The notes under the pieces: generated by a model | Seen by the model: only the letters and a program-made list of their open reading frames with translations | What the model was told of the DNA's origin: nothing | Database searches by the model: none | Source of the DNA: Muriicola sp041358175 | GTDB lineage: Bacteria; Bacteroidota; Bacteroidia; Flavobacteriales; Flavobacteriaceae | Assembly (NCBI RefSeq): GCF_041358175.1 | Contig: NZ_JBGKBE010000002.1 | Location: forward strand, 1 to 64,000 | Length of the DNA: 64,000 nucleotides | Direction of reading: 5' to 3' | Shown here: positions 34,992 to 43,955 of the stretch, one piece after another | Layout of the letters: each line of letters begins with the position of its first letter | How positions within the stretch are numbered: the stretch's first letter is position 1 | Program-made: the position numbers and the translations under genes

Positions 34992-36644
34992 TTGCTGACC
35001 CATCTCACTATAAAAAATTACGCTCTTATCGATGATCTGTCGGTTGACTTTGATCGCGGTTTTAGTACGATTACGGGCGAAACAGGGGCAGGAAAATCTA
35101 TTTTTTTAGGAGGATTATCATTGGTACTGGGGAAAAGGGCCGACCTCAGTACACTGAGGAACAAAGAGAAAAAGTGTACTATCGAAGCTGAGTTTCAAAT
35201 CGAACAATACAATTTAAAATCCCTTTTTCAACAACACGACCTCGAATACGACCCATTAACTATTCTAAGACGGGAGATACAGCCAAGCGGCAAATCAAGG
35301 GCTTTTATCAATGATTCACCGGTTACTCTCGACATCCTTTCAGCCCTAGGGCAGCGCCTTATCGACATTCATTCACAGCACCAGACTCTCGAATTGACAG
35401 AAAATGAATTTCAGTTAAAGGTGGTCGATGCCTTAGCGGGCAATAAAGAGATGCTAGCAGAGTACAGGGCCGGTTTATCAATATATCATTCAACAAAGAG
35501 AAAGCTGGAGGACTTGATAAAAATGCAGGCTGAGGCGGAAAAGGAGCAGGATTACAACAATTTCCTGTTTAATGAGTTGGCCAGTGCTCCATTGCAAAGC
35601 GGAATTCTTGAAGAATTGGAGTCGACCTATGAAGAACTTAGCAATGTTGAAAGTATCCTTGAGCAATTGTCGGGCAGCCATCAGATACTCACCCACGAGG
35701 AAATAGGTATTCAGACATCCTTAACCAGCCTCAGGGGTAGTATAGCGAAATTGGAAAGCTATGGCGCAGCATACACCGAGCTATCAAAAAGAATACAGTC
35801 CGTATTTCTGGAAATAGACGATATAGTTGCAGAAATAGAATCCCTTCAGGATAAAGTAGTCCCCAATCCCGGTTTACTTGAGGAGGTGAATGAAAAACTT
35901 CAGTTGCTGTATTCATTACAAAAGAAACACAGTGTATCTACTGTTGAAGAACTTTTGAAAATCAAAGAAGAACTGGAAGCCAGGATTATGCAGACGGAAA
36001 ACCTGGAAGCGGATATAGCAGGTCAGCAGAATCTATTGGAGCAGACAGAAAGGGAATTGGAAGGCCTTTCGAAGCAACTCAACAAAAGACGGAATTCGAT
36101 TATCCCTCAATTAAAGGAAAAACTGGAAACCGCCCTGAAAGAATTGGGCATGCCCAATGCCAGTTTCAAAATAGAACTGGAGGAGGGTAGCGAATTTACA
36201 AATAAGGGGAGAGACAAGCTTATTTTTGAATTCTCTGCCAACAGGGGAGGGGATTATGGTTCCCTAAAAAAGAATGCTTCGGGAGGGGAACTTTCGAGGA
36301 TTATGCTGATCATTAAATCCATTCTCGCGCAATACGAACAGTTACCAACAATAATGTTTGATGAGATAGATACCGGCGTATCGGGTGAGATATCCAACAA
36401 AATGGGTGCAATCATGCAAAATATGTCTGCAAAAATGCAGGTTTTTTCCATCACGCATTTACCTCAGGTAGCTTCCAAGGGGGATCACCATTACAAGGTA
36501 TTTAAAGAAGATGACGGGAGAAAGACAAGCACGAGGATGGTTAAACTGGATGCCGAGGATCGGGTTGTAGAGCTGGCTGAAATGCTGGGGGGCAAGGCAT
36601 TGTCAGACTCGGCCATGGCCCACGCTAAACAACTTCTTAATTAA
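34992..36644 (+). CDS. recN: DNA repair protein RecN
   Basis: SMC-like ATPase for double-strand break repair. The 550-residue protein has the Walker A GETGAGKS (about 30-37), a long central coiled coil (about 150-370), the signature NASGGELSR and Walker B TIMFDEIDTG. The start must be TTG (or CTG next to it), since no ATG precedes LTHLTIKNYALIDDL, which is the conserved beginning. This may keep expression low. 63 bases after porD, 45 before fabI. Confidence 0.95.
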   Translation: MLTHLTIKNYALIDDLSVDFDRGFSTITGETGAGKSIFLGGLSLVLGKRADLSTLRNKEKKCTIEAEFQIEQYNLKSLFQQHDLEYDPLTILRREIQPSGKSRAFINDSPVTLDILSALGQRLIDIHSQHQTLELTENEFQLKVVDALAGNKEMLAEYRAGLSIYHSTKRKLEDLIKMQAEAEKEQDYNNFLFNELASAPLQSGILEELESTYEELSNVESILEQLSGSHQILTHEEIGIQTSLTSLRGSIAKLESYGAAYTELSKRIQSVFLEIDDIVAEIESLQDKVVPNPGLLEEVNEKLQLLYSLQKKHSVSTVEELLKIKEELEARIMQTENLEADIAGQQNLLEQTERELEGLSKQLNKRRNSIIPQLKEKLETALKELGMPNASFKIELEEGSEFTNKGRDKLIFEFSANRGGDYGSLKKNASGGELSRIMLIIKSILAQYEQLPTIMFDEIDTGVSGEISNKMGAIMQNMSAKMQVFSITHLPQVASKGDHHYKVFKEDDGRKTSTRMVKLDAEDRVVELAEMLGGKALSDSAMAHAKQLLN

Positions 36645-36689
36645 GAATAAATTAAATATATTTAGAAGAATAAACCTAAGATAACTACT

Positions 36690-37508
36690 ATGGGATACAA
36701 CTTACTCAAGGGAAAAAAAGGGATCATTTTTGGTGCACTGGATGAGAATTCCATCGCCTGGAAAACAGCGGAACGAGTGCATGAGGAAGGCGGCAGTTTT
36801 GTACTGACCAATGCCCCGATTGCCATGAGAATGGGCCAAATCAATGAACTGGCAAAAAAGACCAATTCTGAGATCATACCTGCCGATGCGACTAATGAAG
36901 AGGATCTGGCTAATCTGGTAGCAAAATCAACAGAGATTTTAGGGGGGAAACTCGATTTTGTCCTCCATTCAATCGGTATGTCAGTCAATGTTCGAAAAGG
37001 CCGACAATACACGGATGAAAAATATGACTTTACAACAAAGGGCTGGGACGTATCCGCTTTATCTTTTCACAAGGTGATGCAAAGTTTATACAAGGCTGAT
37101 GCTATGAATGAATGGGGCAGTATTGTGGCTCTTACATATATGGCGGCACAACGTACCTTCCCGGATTACAATGATATGGCAGATAATAAAGCCTATTTGG
37201 AATCTGTGGCACGTAGTTTTGGCTATTTCTTCGGGAAGGAAAAGAAGGTAAGGGTAAATACCATTTCTCAATCTCCGACCCCAACCACAGCAGGGCAGGG
37301 GGTAAAAGGATTTGACGGATTTATCGCCTATGCCGAGAAAATGTCTCCCCTGGGGAATGCTTCGGCCCTTGAATGTGCCAATTATACTATTTCCCTGTTT
37401 TCCGATCTAACCAGGAAGGTAACCATGCAAAATCTCTTCCATGACGGCGGATTTTCGATGACAGGAGTGAGTCAGGAGGTAATTGAAAAATTCACTGATC
37501 AGGATTGA
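36690..37508 (+). CDS. fabI: Enoyl-ACP reductase FabI
   Basis: NAD(P)H-dependent last step of fatty acid elongation; short-chain dehydrogenase fold. The 272-residue protein has the cofactor loop FGALDENSIAW, LDFVLHSIGMS, LTYMAAQR, and the Tyr-Lys pair region DYNDMADNKAYLES, which is the Bacteroidota layout. Last gene of the bamD-to-fabI run; a terminator follows directly. Confidence 0.94.
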   Translation: MGYNLLKGKKGIIFGALDENSIAWKTAERVHEEGGSFVLTNAPIAMRMGQINELAKKTNSEIIPADATNEEDLANLVAKSTEILGGKLDFVLHSIGMSVNVRKGRQYTDEKYDFTTKGWDVSALSFHKVMQSLYKADAMNEWGSIVALTYMAAQRTFPDYNDMADNKAYLESVARSFGYFFGKEKKVRVNTISQSPTPTTAGQGVKGFDGFIAYAEKMSPLGNASALECANYTISLFSDLTRKVTMQNLFHDGGFSMTGVSQEVIEKFTDQD

Positions 37509-37531
37509 TGATACAGACTACAGCAAAACAT

Positions 37532-37560
37532 GGCCATCCCGGAACAGGATGGCCTTTCTT
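37532..37560 (+). terminator. Terminator of fabI
   Basis: An 8-bp stem GGCCATCC/GGATGGCC (37532-37539 with 37547-37554), loop CGGAACA, then TTTCTT and further T. It separates fabI from the glycosyltransferase gene. Confidence 0.8.
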
Positions 37561-37573
37561 TTAAAAATTTCCG

Positions 37574-38578
37574 ATGGAACCCTTTTTCTCGCTGATCATT
37601 CCGGTTTATAACAGACCCGAAGAAATAAAAGAACTTCTGCAGAGTCTCGATAAGCAGACCTACGACCAGAAGTATGAAATTGTGATTGTGGAAGACGGTT
37701 CTCAGGATCGCTCGGAAGAAATCGTACATTCTTTTCTTGGGAAATTAAATATTCAATATTACTACAAGGAGAACAGCGGACCGGGGGATTCCAGGAATTA
37801 CGGGATGAAGAAGGCGAAAGGGAATTATTTTATCATTCTCGACTCAGACTGTCTGCTTCCGCCCGAATATCTTAGTGTTATAAACTCTTCTCTTAAACAG
37901 GATTACGTGGATTTCTTCGGAGGACCGGATACAGCGCACCCTGATTTTACACCTACCCAGAAAGCCATTAACTATGCCATGACTTCCATATTGACAACCG
38001 GTGGGATTAGGGGCAATAAAAAAGCGGCCGGCAAATTCCAGCCGAGGAGTTTTAATATGGGTATTTCAAGAGAAGCTTTTGAAAAGTCGGGCGGCTTTGG
38101 CCAAATACATCCAGGAGAAGATCCTGATCTCACCATCCGGCTCTGGAAACTCGGATTTCAATCAAAACTCATTCCGGAGGCCAGGGTCTATCATAAAAGA
38201 AGGATCGATTTTAATAAATTCTACCTACAGGTAAGGAAATTTGGAATGGTAAGACCAATTCTCAATTCATGGCACAGGGGCACGGCCCGATTCACCTATT
38301 GGCTGCCAACATTTTTCTCTCTTGGTATGCTGCTTGCTCTGGGACTCGCTGTACTTGGATATTACTGGTTCCTCTATTTGTACCTGTTTTACTTTGCAGT
38401 GATTCTGATAGATTCCTGGTATAGAAACAGATCTGTTTCTATCGCAATACTTTCCATATTTGCAGTATGTATTCAGTTTATTGCTTATGGAGTAGGTTTT
38501 TTTAAATCGACATTCTTACTTACTTTTAGTAGAAAGAAACCTCAGGAACTATTTCCCGCCTTATTTTTTAAAGAATAA
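37574..38578 (+). CDS. Glycosyltransferase family 2 with membrane tail
   Basis: A 334-residue GT-A glycosyltransferase. It begins PFFSLIIPVYNRP, with EDGSQDRS, the DSDCLL metal motif (DxD equivalent), and HPGEDPDLTIRLW, which supplies the catalytic base (ED). Two or three hydrophobic spans (about 238-300) anchor it to the inner membrane. Donor and acceptor are unknown; a polyisoprenoid-linked or cell-surface glycan is plausible. The start is only 14 bases after the fabI terminator, so a promoter must overlap it. Followed by the YbbR gene with a 2-base gap. Confidence 0.85.
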   Translation: MEPFFSLIIPVYNRPEEIKELLQSLDKQTYDQKYEIVIVEDGSQDRSEEIVHSFLGKLNIQYYYKENSGPGDSRNYGMKKAKGNYFIILDSDCLLPPEYLSVINSSLKQDYVDFFGGPDTAHPDFTPTQKAINYAMTSILTTGGIRGNKKAAGKFQPRSFNMGISREAFEKSGGFGQIHPGEDPDLTIRLWKLGFQSKLIPEARVYHKRRIDFNKFYLQVRKFGMVRPILNSWHRGTARFTYWLPTFFSLGMLLALGLAVLGYYWFLYLYLFYFAVILIDSWYRNRSVSIAILSIFAVCIQFIAYGVGFFKSTFLLTFSRKKPQELFPALFFKE

Positions 38579-38580
38579 TC

Positions 38581-39537
38581 ATGACCGCAAAAAAAACCTT
38601 GAAAGGAGCTACTAAACGCAAAGTAAAGGTTTTTGTAATCCTGTTAATCTGTTCTTTTGGCGCCTGGCTTATCAGTCAGCTATCAGAAACCTATACCGAA
38701 AGGATCACATTTGAACTAAGCTTTGTAAATACACCGGATTCACTGATGTTGATGAACGCCTCTGAAAAGGAAATTACCCTGAGCGTACGTGGCAGTGGCT
38801 GGCAATTCCTCAGTTCGCGTTTTACCTCAGGAGAATTGCCGATTGATCTCAGCAAGGTAGCTTATAGCAACCAGCAGTACTTTCTTCCTAATCAGAACTA
38901 TAGGGATCAGATAGCGGCTGTCTTACCTGAGAATATGACAGTTGTCCAAATGGGGGACGATACCCTTTTTCTCAATTTCTCCCGTCTTGTGAGTAAAAAA
39001 ATTCCGGTGTATCCGAATGTGGGGATTCAACTGGCACAAAATTACCTCCTGGACGGCCCTTTAAAACTAGTACCCGATTCTGTAGTATTGACCGGACCCG
39101 AACAAGAACTGGATACCCTGGCAAGGATATATACGGAACAAACAGAGCTGACAGAAATTGACGGTAGTTTTACAAGAATCCTGAAATTGGTACAACCCGA
39201 ATCTCTTACAAATACACGGTTTGATGTTCAGGAAATTCAGCTGTCTGCTGAAGTATTCAGATTTTCTGAAAAGATATTTGAAGTGGCTGTAGAAGTAATT
39301 AACCTGCCGGAGGGTACCCAGATAAGGACCTTTCCAAATAGTGTGGAGGTATTGTGCAAAGCAAGACTGGAAGTTTTAAAGGACTTAACACCAGCTGATT
39401 TTAAGGTGATTGCAGACCTGGAGGAAGTACAGGAAAATTCAGCTTTTCTTCCTGTACGTCTGGCGCAGCAACCGGAGGGGATTCCAAGTTCACAACTATT
39501 GCAGGACCGCGTAGAATTTATCTTAAAGCGAGAATGA
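38581..39537 (+). CDS. YbbR-domain protein (CdaR-like)
   Basis: A 318-residue protein with one N-terminal membrane span (about 16-33) and YbbR-like repeats outside (ERITFELSFVNTPDSLMLM, then SKKIPVYPNVGIQLAQNYL and PDSVVLTGPEQELDTL). In Firmicutes YbbR proteins regulate the cyclic-di-AMP synthase CdaA; no cdaA is seen here, so that role is only possible. The gene overlaps coaE by 4 bases. Confidence 0.83.
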   Translation: MTAKKTLKGATKRKVKVFVILLICSFGAWLISQLSETYTERITFELSFVNTPDSLMLMNASEKEITLSVRGSGWQFLSSRFTSGELPIDLSKVAYSNQQYFLPNQNYRDQIAAVLPENMTVVQMGDDTLFLNFSRLVSKKIPVYPNVGIQLAQNYLLDGPLKLVPDSVVLTGPEQELDTLARIYTEQTELTEIDGSFTRILKLVQPESLTNTRFDVQEIQLSAEVFRFSEKIFEVAVEVINLPEGTQIRTFPNSVEVLCKARLEVLKDLTPADFKVIADLEEVQENSAFLPVRLAQQPEGIPSSQLLQDRVEFILKRE

Positions 39538-40127
39538 AGAAAGTTGGTCTCACAGGGGGAATGGGAAGTGGCAAAACTACGGTTGCTAAAATGTTCAAAG
39601 AGCTGGGTATACCGGTGTACAATTCGGATTTAGAGGCTCGCAGAATCATGAATGAAAATACTGAAGTCAGGAAGGCCGTAGAGGCTCTTTTCGGAGCTAC
39701 TGCCTATGAGAATGATCAAATCAACCGGGCATTTATTGCTAAAAAGGTTTTTGGAAATACTGCTTTACTAGAGGAATTAAATAAGGTTGTGCATCCGGCA
39801 GTAAGAAAGGACTTCAGAGATTGGGCAGACCGTCAATCGGCTCCTTATGTGATTCAGGAGGCCGCCATCCTTTTTGAAAGCGGAGGGCATGAATATTTTG
39901 ATCATATGATCCTGGTAACGGCTCCAAAAAAAACCAGGATAATTCGCATTAAGCAAAGGGATCAGCTTTCTGAAAAAGACATTCTGGAGCGCATGAAACA
40001 CCAATGGTCGGAAAAAAGGAAAAAAACGCTGGCCGACTACGTGATCCACAATTCGGACCTTTTGGGGACTAATAAGAAGGTCAGGAAAATCCACGAGGAA
40101 TTAATTAAGACCAGGGTTAAGCAATAA
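39534..40127 (+). CDS. coaE: Dephospho-CoA kinase
   Basis: Phosphorylates the ribose of dephospho-CoA, the last CoA step. P-loop GGMGSGKTT at the start, NSDLEARRI, the lid-region HPAVRKDFRDW, and EAAILFESG in the middle. 197 residues, normal length. Coupled to the YbbR gene by a 4-base overlap. Terminates before the direct-repeat region upstream of the two-component pair. Confidence 0.94.
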   Translation: MKKVGLTGGMGSGKTTVAKMFKELGIPVYNSDLEARRIMNENTEVRKAVEALFGATAYENDQINRAFIAKKVFGNTALLEELNKVVHPAVRKDFRDWADRQSAPYVIQEAAILFESGGHEYFDHMILVTAPKKTRIIRIKQRDQLSEKDILERMKHQWSEKRKKTLADYVIHNSDLLGTNKKVRKIHEELIKTRVKQ

Positions 40128-40129
40128 TT

Positions 40130-40156
40130 TTAACATTTTTGTTAAGGTTAGGTTAA
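40130..40156 (+). promoter_or_regulatory. Possible operator of the two-component operon
   Basis: Three GTTA elements: TTAACA-TTTT-TGTTAA forms an inverted repeat (40130-40145), and GTTAA recurs at 40141 and 40152, exactly 11 bases apart. OmpR-family regulators bind direct repeats of about one helical turn, so this may be the binding site of the regulator encoded just downstream. Confidence 0.4.
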
Positions 40157-40199
40157 ACAGCCAATCCCCTAAATGTTAAATTTTTAATTTTACGGCAAA

Positions 40200-41777
40200 A
40201 TGAATAAGCGATTATTTGTTTTTCTTGTTATCCTGATGAGCTTGTCTCTTATAGGGATTATCTCAGTGCAGTTGTACTGGATAAAGCGGTCGGTAGATGA
40301 CAAAGAAGAACAGTTCTCAAATGCGATAGCAGAGGTTCTCAATCGGGTTACTGACAAGATTGAAGAGAGAGAGATGAGGGATTACTCCGACAGGTTCCTC
40401 AGCCTGAAGGATAGTTTGGGGGAGGTCAAGAGTTCGCATCTCAGCAATATCTTTTTTATTGATAGGGATATTAATTCGAATGAAATCCTATTCTACTCAC
40501 ACGGTATCTTAGAAGAGGACTATAATATAGCTTCAACGTTCTTTGACAATGCTTCGGGCGATAGCACCCAGCTGAAAAATGTTACCAGTAAGCGTACCAA
40601 AACCATATTTAAGGAAGAATATGGCCTGGATGGAAAAGCGTATAAGCTAAATCCAATTCAGAAACTTGAAAAAATTGGTGGCTTGTCAAGTGTTGACAAG
40701 GCAGTATTTAATGATGTTTACAGGGAATATGCCGAAAATGTACCAATCCATAAAAGAGTATCGAAACAAGAGATTGAACTTCTATTAAATCAGGAGTTGA
40801 TCAATATGACCATCGACACTGATTTTCAGTATGGTATTTACAGTAAGGGACTACCTACCAAGGTAAAATCCAGGCGATTCAGATTTGGGGAATCGACGGT
40901 GTATAAGGCACCTATTTTTAAGAATAGCGAGGGCAGTAGTAATTTTGCTTTGCTGCTCACTTTTCCTAAAAAGAAGAAATTTCTCTTGCAATCGGTGATG
41001 GGAATGGCTTTTCTGTCCTTATTGTTCACTCTGGTAATCGTGATTGCATATGCCAGCGCAATTTATCAGCTGATCCGGCAAAAACAGATTTCTGAGATCA
41101 AATCGGATTTTATCAATAATATGACCCATGAATTTAAGACGCCAATCGCGACCATAAATCTGGCAGTAGAAGCGATCAGAAATCCAAAGATCATAGGAGA
41201 CCAGGAAAAGGTGATGAGGTATCTGCAGATGATACGCGATGAAAACAAAAGAATGCACGCTCAGGTTGAAAATGTGTTGAGAATATCAAAGCTCGAGAGA
41301 AATCAATTGGATATTTCCAAAGACCGGGTGAAGGTGCACGAACTCATCCACAAGGCCATTTCTCATGTGGAGCTCATCGTACTCGACAGGGGAGGGTATA
41401 TCAATACGCACCTGGATGCCGAAAGAGATGAGATACTGGCTAACGACATGCATTTTGGGAATGTTCTGGTCAATATTCTGGACAATGCCATCAAATATTC
41501 TCCGGAAGCACCTAAAATTGATATCTATACCGAGCTTGCAAATAATTATATGATCATAAAAATTCAGGACCAGGGTGCGGGAATGAGTAAGGCCGTACTT
41601 AAAAAGGTATTTGAAAAATTTTACCGGGAACATACCGGGGATATACACAACGTTAAAGGACACGGGCTGGGATTAGCTTATGTAAAAAAAATAGTGGAAG
41701 ACCATCAGGGCGAGGTTTATGCAGAAAGTGAAAAAGGAAAAGGAAGCACTTTCTACATTAAAATGCCTTTAATATAA
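40200..41777 (+). CDS. Sensor histidine kinase (RprX-like)
   Basis: A 525-residue membrane kinase with TM1 at about 5-27, an extracytoplasmic region of about 235 residues of unknown fold, and TM2 at about 264-290. HisKA follows with the phospho-acceptor H310 (NNMTHEFKTP), then HATPase with DNAIKYSPEAP, DQGAGM and GHGLGLAYVKKI. No HAMP or PAS domain is evident. The response regulator follows 6 bases on. The pair resembles RprX/RprY of Bacteroidota, linked to envelope stress and sodium; the signal here is unknown. Confidence 0.9.
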   Translation: MNKRLFVFLVILMSLSLIGIISVQLYWIKRSVDDKEEQFSNAIAEVLNRVTDKIEEREMRDYSDRFLSLKDSLGEVKSSHLSNIFFIDRDINSNEILFYSHGILEEDYNIASTFFDNASGDSTQLKNVTSKRTKTIFKEEYGLDGKAYKLNPIQKLEKIGGLSSVDKAVFNDVYREYAENVPIHKRVSKQEIELLLNQELINMTIDTDFQYGIYSKGLPTKVKSRRFRFGESTVYKAPIFKNSEGSSNFALLLTFPKKKKFLLQSVMGMAFLSLLFTLVIVIAYASAIYQLIRQKQISEIKSDFINNMTHEFKTPIATINLAVEAIRNPKIIGDQEKVMRYLQMIRDENKRMHAQVENVLRISKLERNQLDISKDRVKVHELIHKAISHVELIVLDRGGYINTHLDAERDEILANDMHFGNVLVNILDNAIKYSPEAPKIDIYTELANNYMIIKIQDQGAGMSKAVLKKVFEKFYREHTGDIHNVKGHGLGLAYVKKIVEDHQGEVYAESEKGKGSTFYIKMPLI

Positions 41778-41783
41778 AATACT

Positions 41784-42503
41784 ATGGAAACAGTAAATAA
41801 GAAAATATTGTTGGTTGAGGACGATCCGAATTTCGGAATTGTACTAAAGGATTATCTTTCTATGAATGATTTCGATGTCACCCTTGCTAAAAACGGGATG
41901 GAAGGCTTTGAAAAATTTAAAAAAGATAATTTTGACATCTGTATCCTGGATGTGATGATGCCCTATAAAGATGGGTTTACCCTCGCCAAGGAAATCAGGG
42001 ATAAAAACGAAAATGTGCCTATCGTATTCTTAACGGCTAAAACCATGAAAGAAGACGTTCTAAAGGGCTATAAGGCAGGGGCGGATGACTATCTGAATAA
42101 GCCATTCGATTCTGAGGTACTCCTTATGAAACTTAAAGCTATCCTTCAGAGAAAAGCCTCCAGCACCTTGGCAGACAGCAAGCAATTTGAGTTTAAAATT
42201 GGAAATTTCCACCTTAATTCCAAGTTGAGATTCCTCAAATACAAGGATGAAGAACCCATTAAACTCTCGCCAAAAGAAAATGAACTTCTGCGTCTTCTTG
42301 CACTGCATGAGAACGATTTAATGCCACGAGAACTGGCACTTACCAAAATCTGGAGAGACGACAACTATTTTACCTCTCGCAGTATGGATGTGTATATTGC
42401 GAAATTGAGGAAATATCTCAAAAGGGACGATGTTGTTGAAATCCTGAACATACATGGAGAAGGGTTCAGACTGGTAGTTAAGAATGATAAGAAGGAGGAT
42501 TAA
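41784..42503 (+). CDS. OmpR-family response regulator (RprY-like)
   Basis: A 239-residue regulator. The receiver domain has the acidic pair (VEDDPN), phosphorylation site D56 in ILDVMMP, and the conserved Lys in LNKPFDSE. The C-terminal winged helix starts about 140, with KLSPKENELLRLLALHEND and SRSMDVYIAKLRKYL. It partners the kinase upstream and may bind the GTTAA repeats before the operon. A strong terminator follows. Confidence 0.92.
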   Translation: METVNKKILLVEDDPNFGIVLKDYLSMNDFDVTLAKNGMEGFEKFKKDNFDICILDVMMPYKDGFTLAKEIRDKNENVPIVFLTAKTMKEDVLKGYKAGADDYLNKPFDSEVLLMKLKAILQRKASSTLADSKQFEFKIGNFHLNSKLRFLKYKDEEPIKLSPKENELLRLLALHENDLMPRELALTKIWRDDNYFTSRSMDVYIAKLRKYLKRDDVVEILNIHGEGFRLVVKNDKKED

Positions 42504-42520
42504 TCTTCACAAAACATGAA

Positions 42521-42546
42521 AAGGCAGCGATTAGCTGCCTTTTTTT
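42521..42546. terminator. Bidirectional terminator, response regulator / gntK operon
   Basis: A 9-bp stem AAAGGCAGC/GCTGCCTTT (42521-42529 with 42535-42543), loop GATTA, T-run to 42546 on plus and A-run on the other side. It ends both the two-component operon and the eight-gene minus-strand operon. Confidence 0.85.
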
Positions 42547-43048
42547 ATTTCAGTTGTTTCAGTATCTCCGCAACGATTTCCTCAGGTGATAGCGTAACAG
42601 CAACCTTTATGGCTTCTTCCGGAGCCTCCAGGGTTTCAAATTGTGATTTTAGAAGGGCAGTGGGCATAAAATGACCTTTTCTTTGCTGCAGCCGGTTTAA
42701 AATCGTTTCGTAGCTTCCTTCCAGGTACACCCATACCGGGGGCGGGAGGATGTCGTCATTCAACAAATCTCTGTACCTTTTTTTAAGCGCTGAACATGCG
42801 ATTACGGCTCCTTTTTGCTGATGCTCATGTGCCAGGGAATTCAATGCTTCGAGCCAGGCTTTCCTATCCTGGTCATTCAGGGGCAGGCCTTCAGACATTT
42901 TGGCGATATTTTCTTCAGGGTGATAGTCATCTCCGTCAAAAAAAGGGAGTGAAATTGTGCTGGCCAGTTTCCGGCCTATGGTCGATTTTCCACATCCGGA
43001 AACTCCCATTATATAAAAGATCCTATGAGTATTCACCTCTTTCCTCAT
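42545..43048 (-). CDS. gntK: Gluconokinase
   Basis: P-loop kinase that makes 6-phosphogluconate from gluconate. The 167-residue protein has GVSGCGKSTIG (15-25), DGDDYHPEENIAKM, SALKKRYRD and LEGSYE, all typical of thermoresistant gluconokinase. Last gene of an eight-gene operon. Its start overlaps the end of miaA by 26 bases, so it is translated by coupling. No gluconate transporter or 6-phosphogluconate genes are in the window. Confidence 0.92.
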   Translation of the reverse strand: MRKEVNTHRIFYIMGVSGCGKSTIGRKLASTISLPFFDGDDYHPEENIAKMSEGLPLNDQDRKAWLEALNSLAHEHQQKGAVIACSALKKRYRDLLNDDILPPPVWVYLEGSYETILNRLQQRKGHFMPTALLKSQFETLEAPEEAIKVAVTLSPEEIVAEILKQLK

Positions 43049-43955
43049 CTTTTAAAGTTTCTGTTATCAAATTTATAACTTCGGTAAGGGCCATATCATG
43101 GGGAATCCACTTCATGTCCTTGTTCTTCCTGAACCAGGTTCCCTGCCGTTTCGCAAATCGGCGTGTGTTCTTTTTTATTTCACTGATTGCTTCATCCAAA
43201 CCTGTTTCCCCCTTTAGATAACTAAAAAGTTCTTTGTATCCAACGGTTTGCATGGCATTGAGGTGTTCAAACTCCTTCAGGGTCTTTACTTCATCCAATA
43301 AGCCAGCAGCCATCATTTTATCCACACGGGCATTTATTCTGTTATAGACGACTTCTCTTGGGGCTTCCAGCCCCAGAATGAGAGAATGAAAAGGTCTTTT
43401 AGCCTTGCCCTTTCCCAGAAAGCCCGAAAACGGCTTCCCCGTTGTCCTGATCACTTCAAGGGCCCTGAGAACTCGATGTGGATTCTTCAGATCCACCTTT
43501 TCGTAGTACACAGGGTCTGTAAGTTTCAATTCATTTTGCAGAGGTTCCAATCCATGGGCTTCCATTTCACTCTGAAGTTTCGTTCGCAGCCCGGGCTTTA
43601 TCTTCGGAAAAGAATCAATTCCATAAACAACGGCGTCGACGTAAAGTCCACTCCCACCAACCAGCAATACTATATCATGAATCTTAAAAAGTTCATTCAG
43701 TTTTTCAATGGCATCCCTTTCAAAATCTCCTACTGAATAGTCTTTTTGAATACTGATTTGATGGATAAAATGATGGGGTACACTTTCGAGTTCATTTTGG
43801 GAGGGTACGGCAGTACCGATGCTCATTTCCTTAAAAAACTGCCTGGAATCAGCTGAAAGAATTTCGGATTTAAAGTGAGAGGCAAGTTGTATTGCCAGAG
43901 AAGTTTTACCGATCCCAGTTGGCCCGACAATCACCAAAAGGGTTTTTTGCGCCAT
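43023..43955 (-). CDS. miaA: tRNA dimethylallyltransferase MiaA
   Basis: Adds a dimethylallyl group to A37 of tRNAs reading U-initial codons. 310 residues, with VIVGPTGIGKTSLA, the DSRQ substrate motif (SADSRQFFK), VGGSGLYVDAV, and the C-terminal RRFAKRQGTWFRK. The stop region overlaps gntK; the start overlaps the stop of the channel gene by one base. Confidence 0.95.
   Translation of the reverse strand: MAQKTLLVIVGPTGIGKTSLAIQLASHFKSEILSADSRQFFKEMSIGTAVPSQNELESVPHHFIHQISIQKDYSVGDFERDAIEKLNELFKIHDIVLLVGGSGLYVDAVVYGIDSFPKIKPGLRTKLQSEMEAHGLEPLQNELKLTDPVYYEKVDLKNPHRVLRALEVIRTTGKPFSGFLGKGKAKRPFHSLILGLEAPREVVYNRINARVDKMMAAGLLDEVKTLKEFEHLNAMQTVGYKELFSYLKGETGLDEAISEIKKNTRRFAKRQGTWFRKNKDMKWIPHDMALTEVINLITETLKDEERGEYS

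Noticed and set aside
42545..43048. gntK as evidence of a gluconate utilisation cluster
   Set aside because: No transporter, dehydrogenase or regulator for gluconate is nearby; the gene simply ends a mixed operon.
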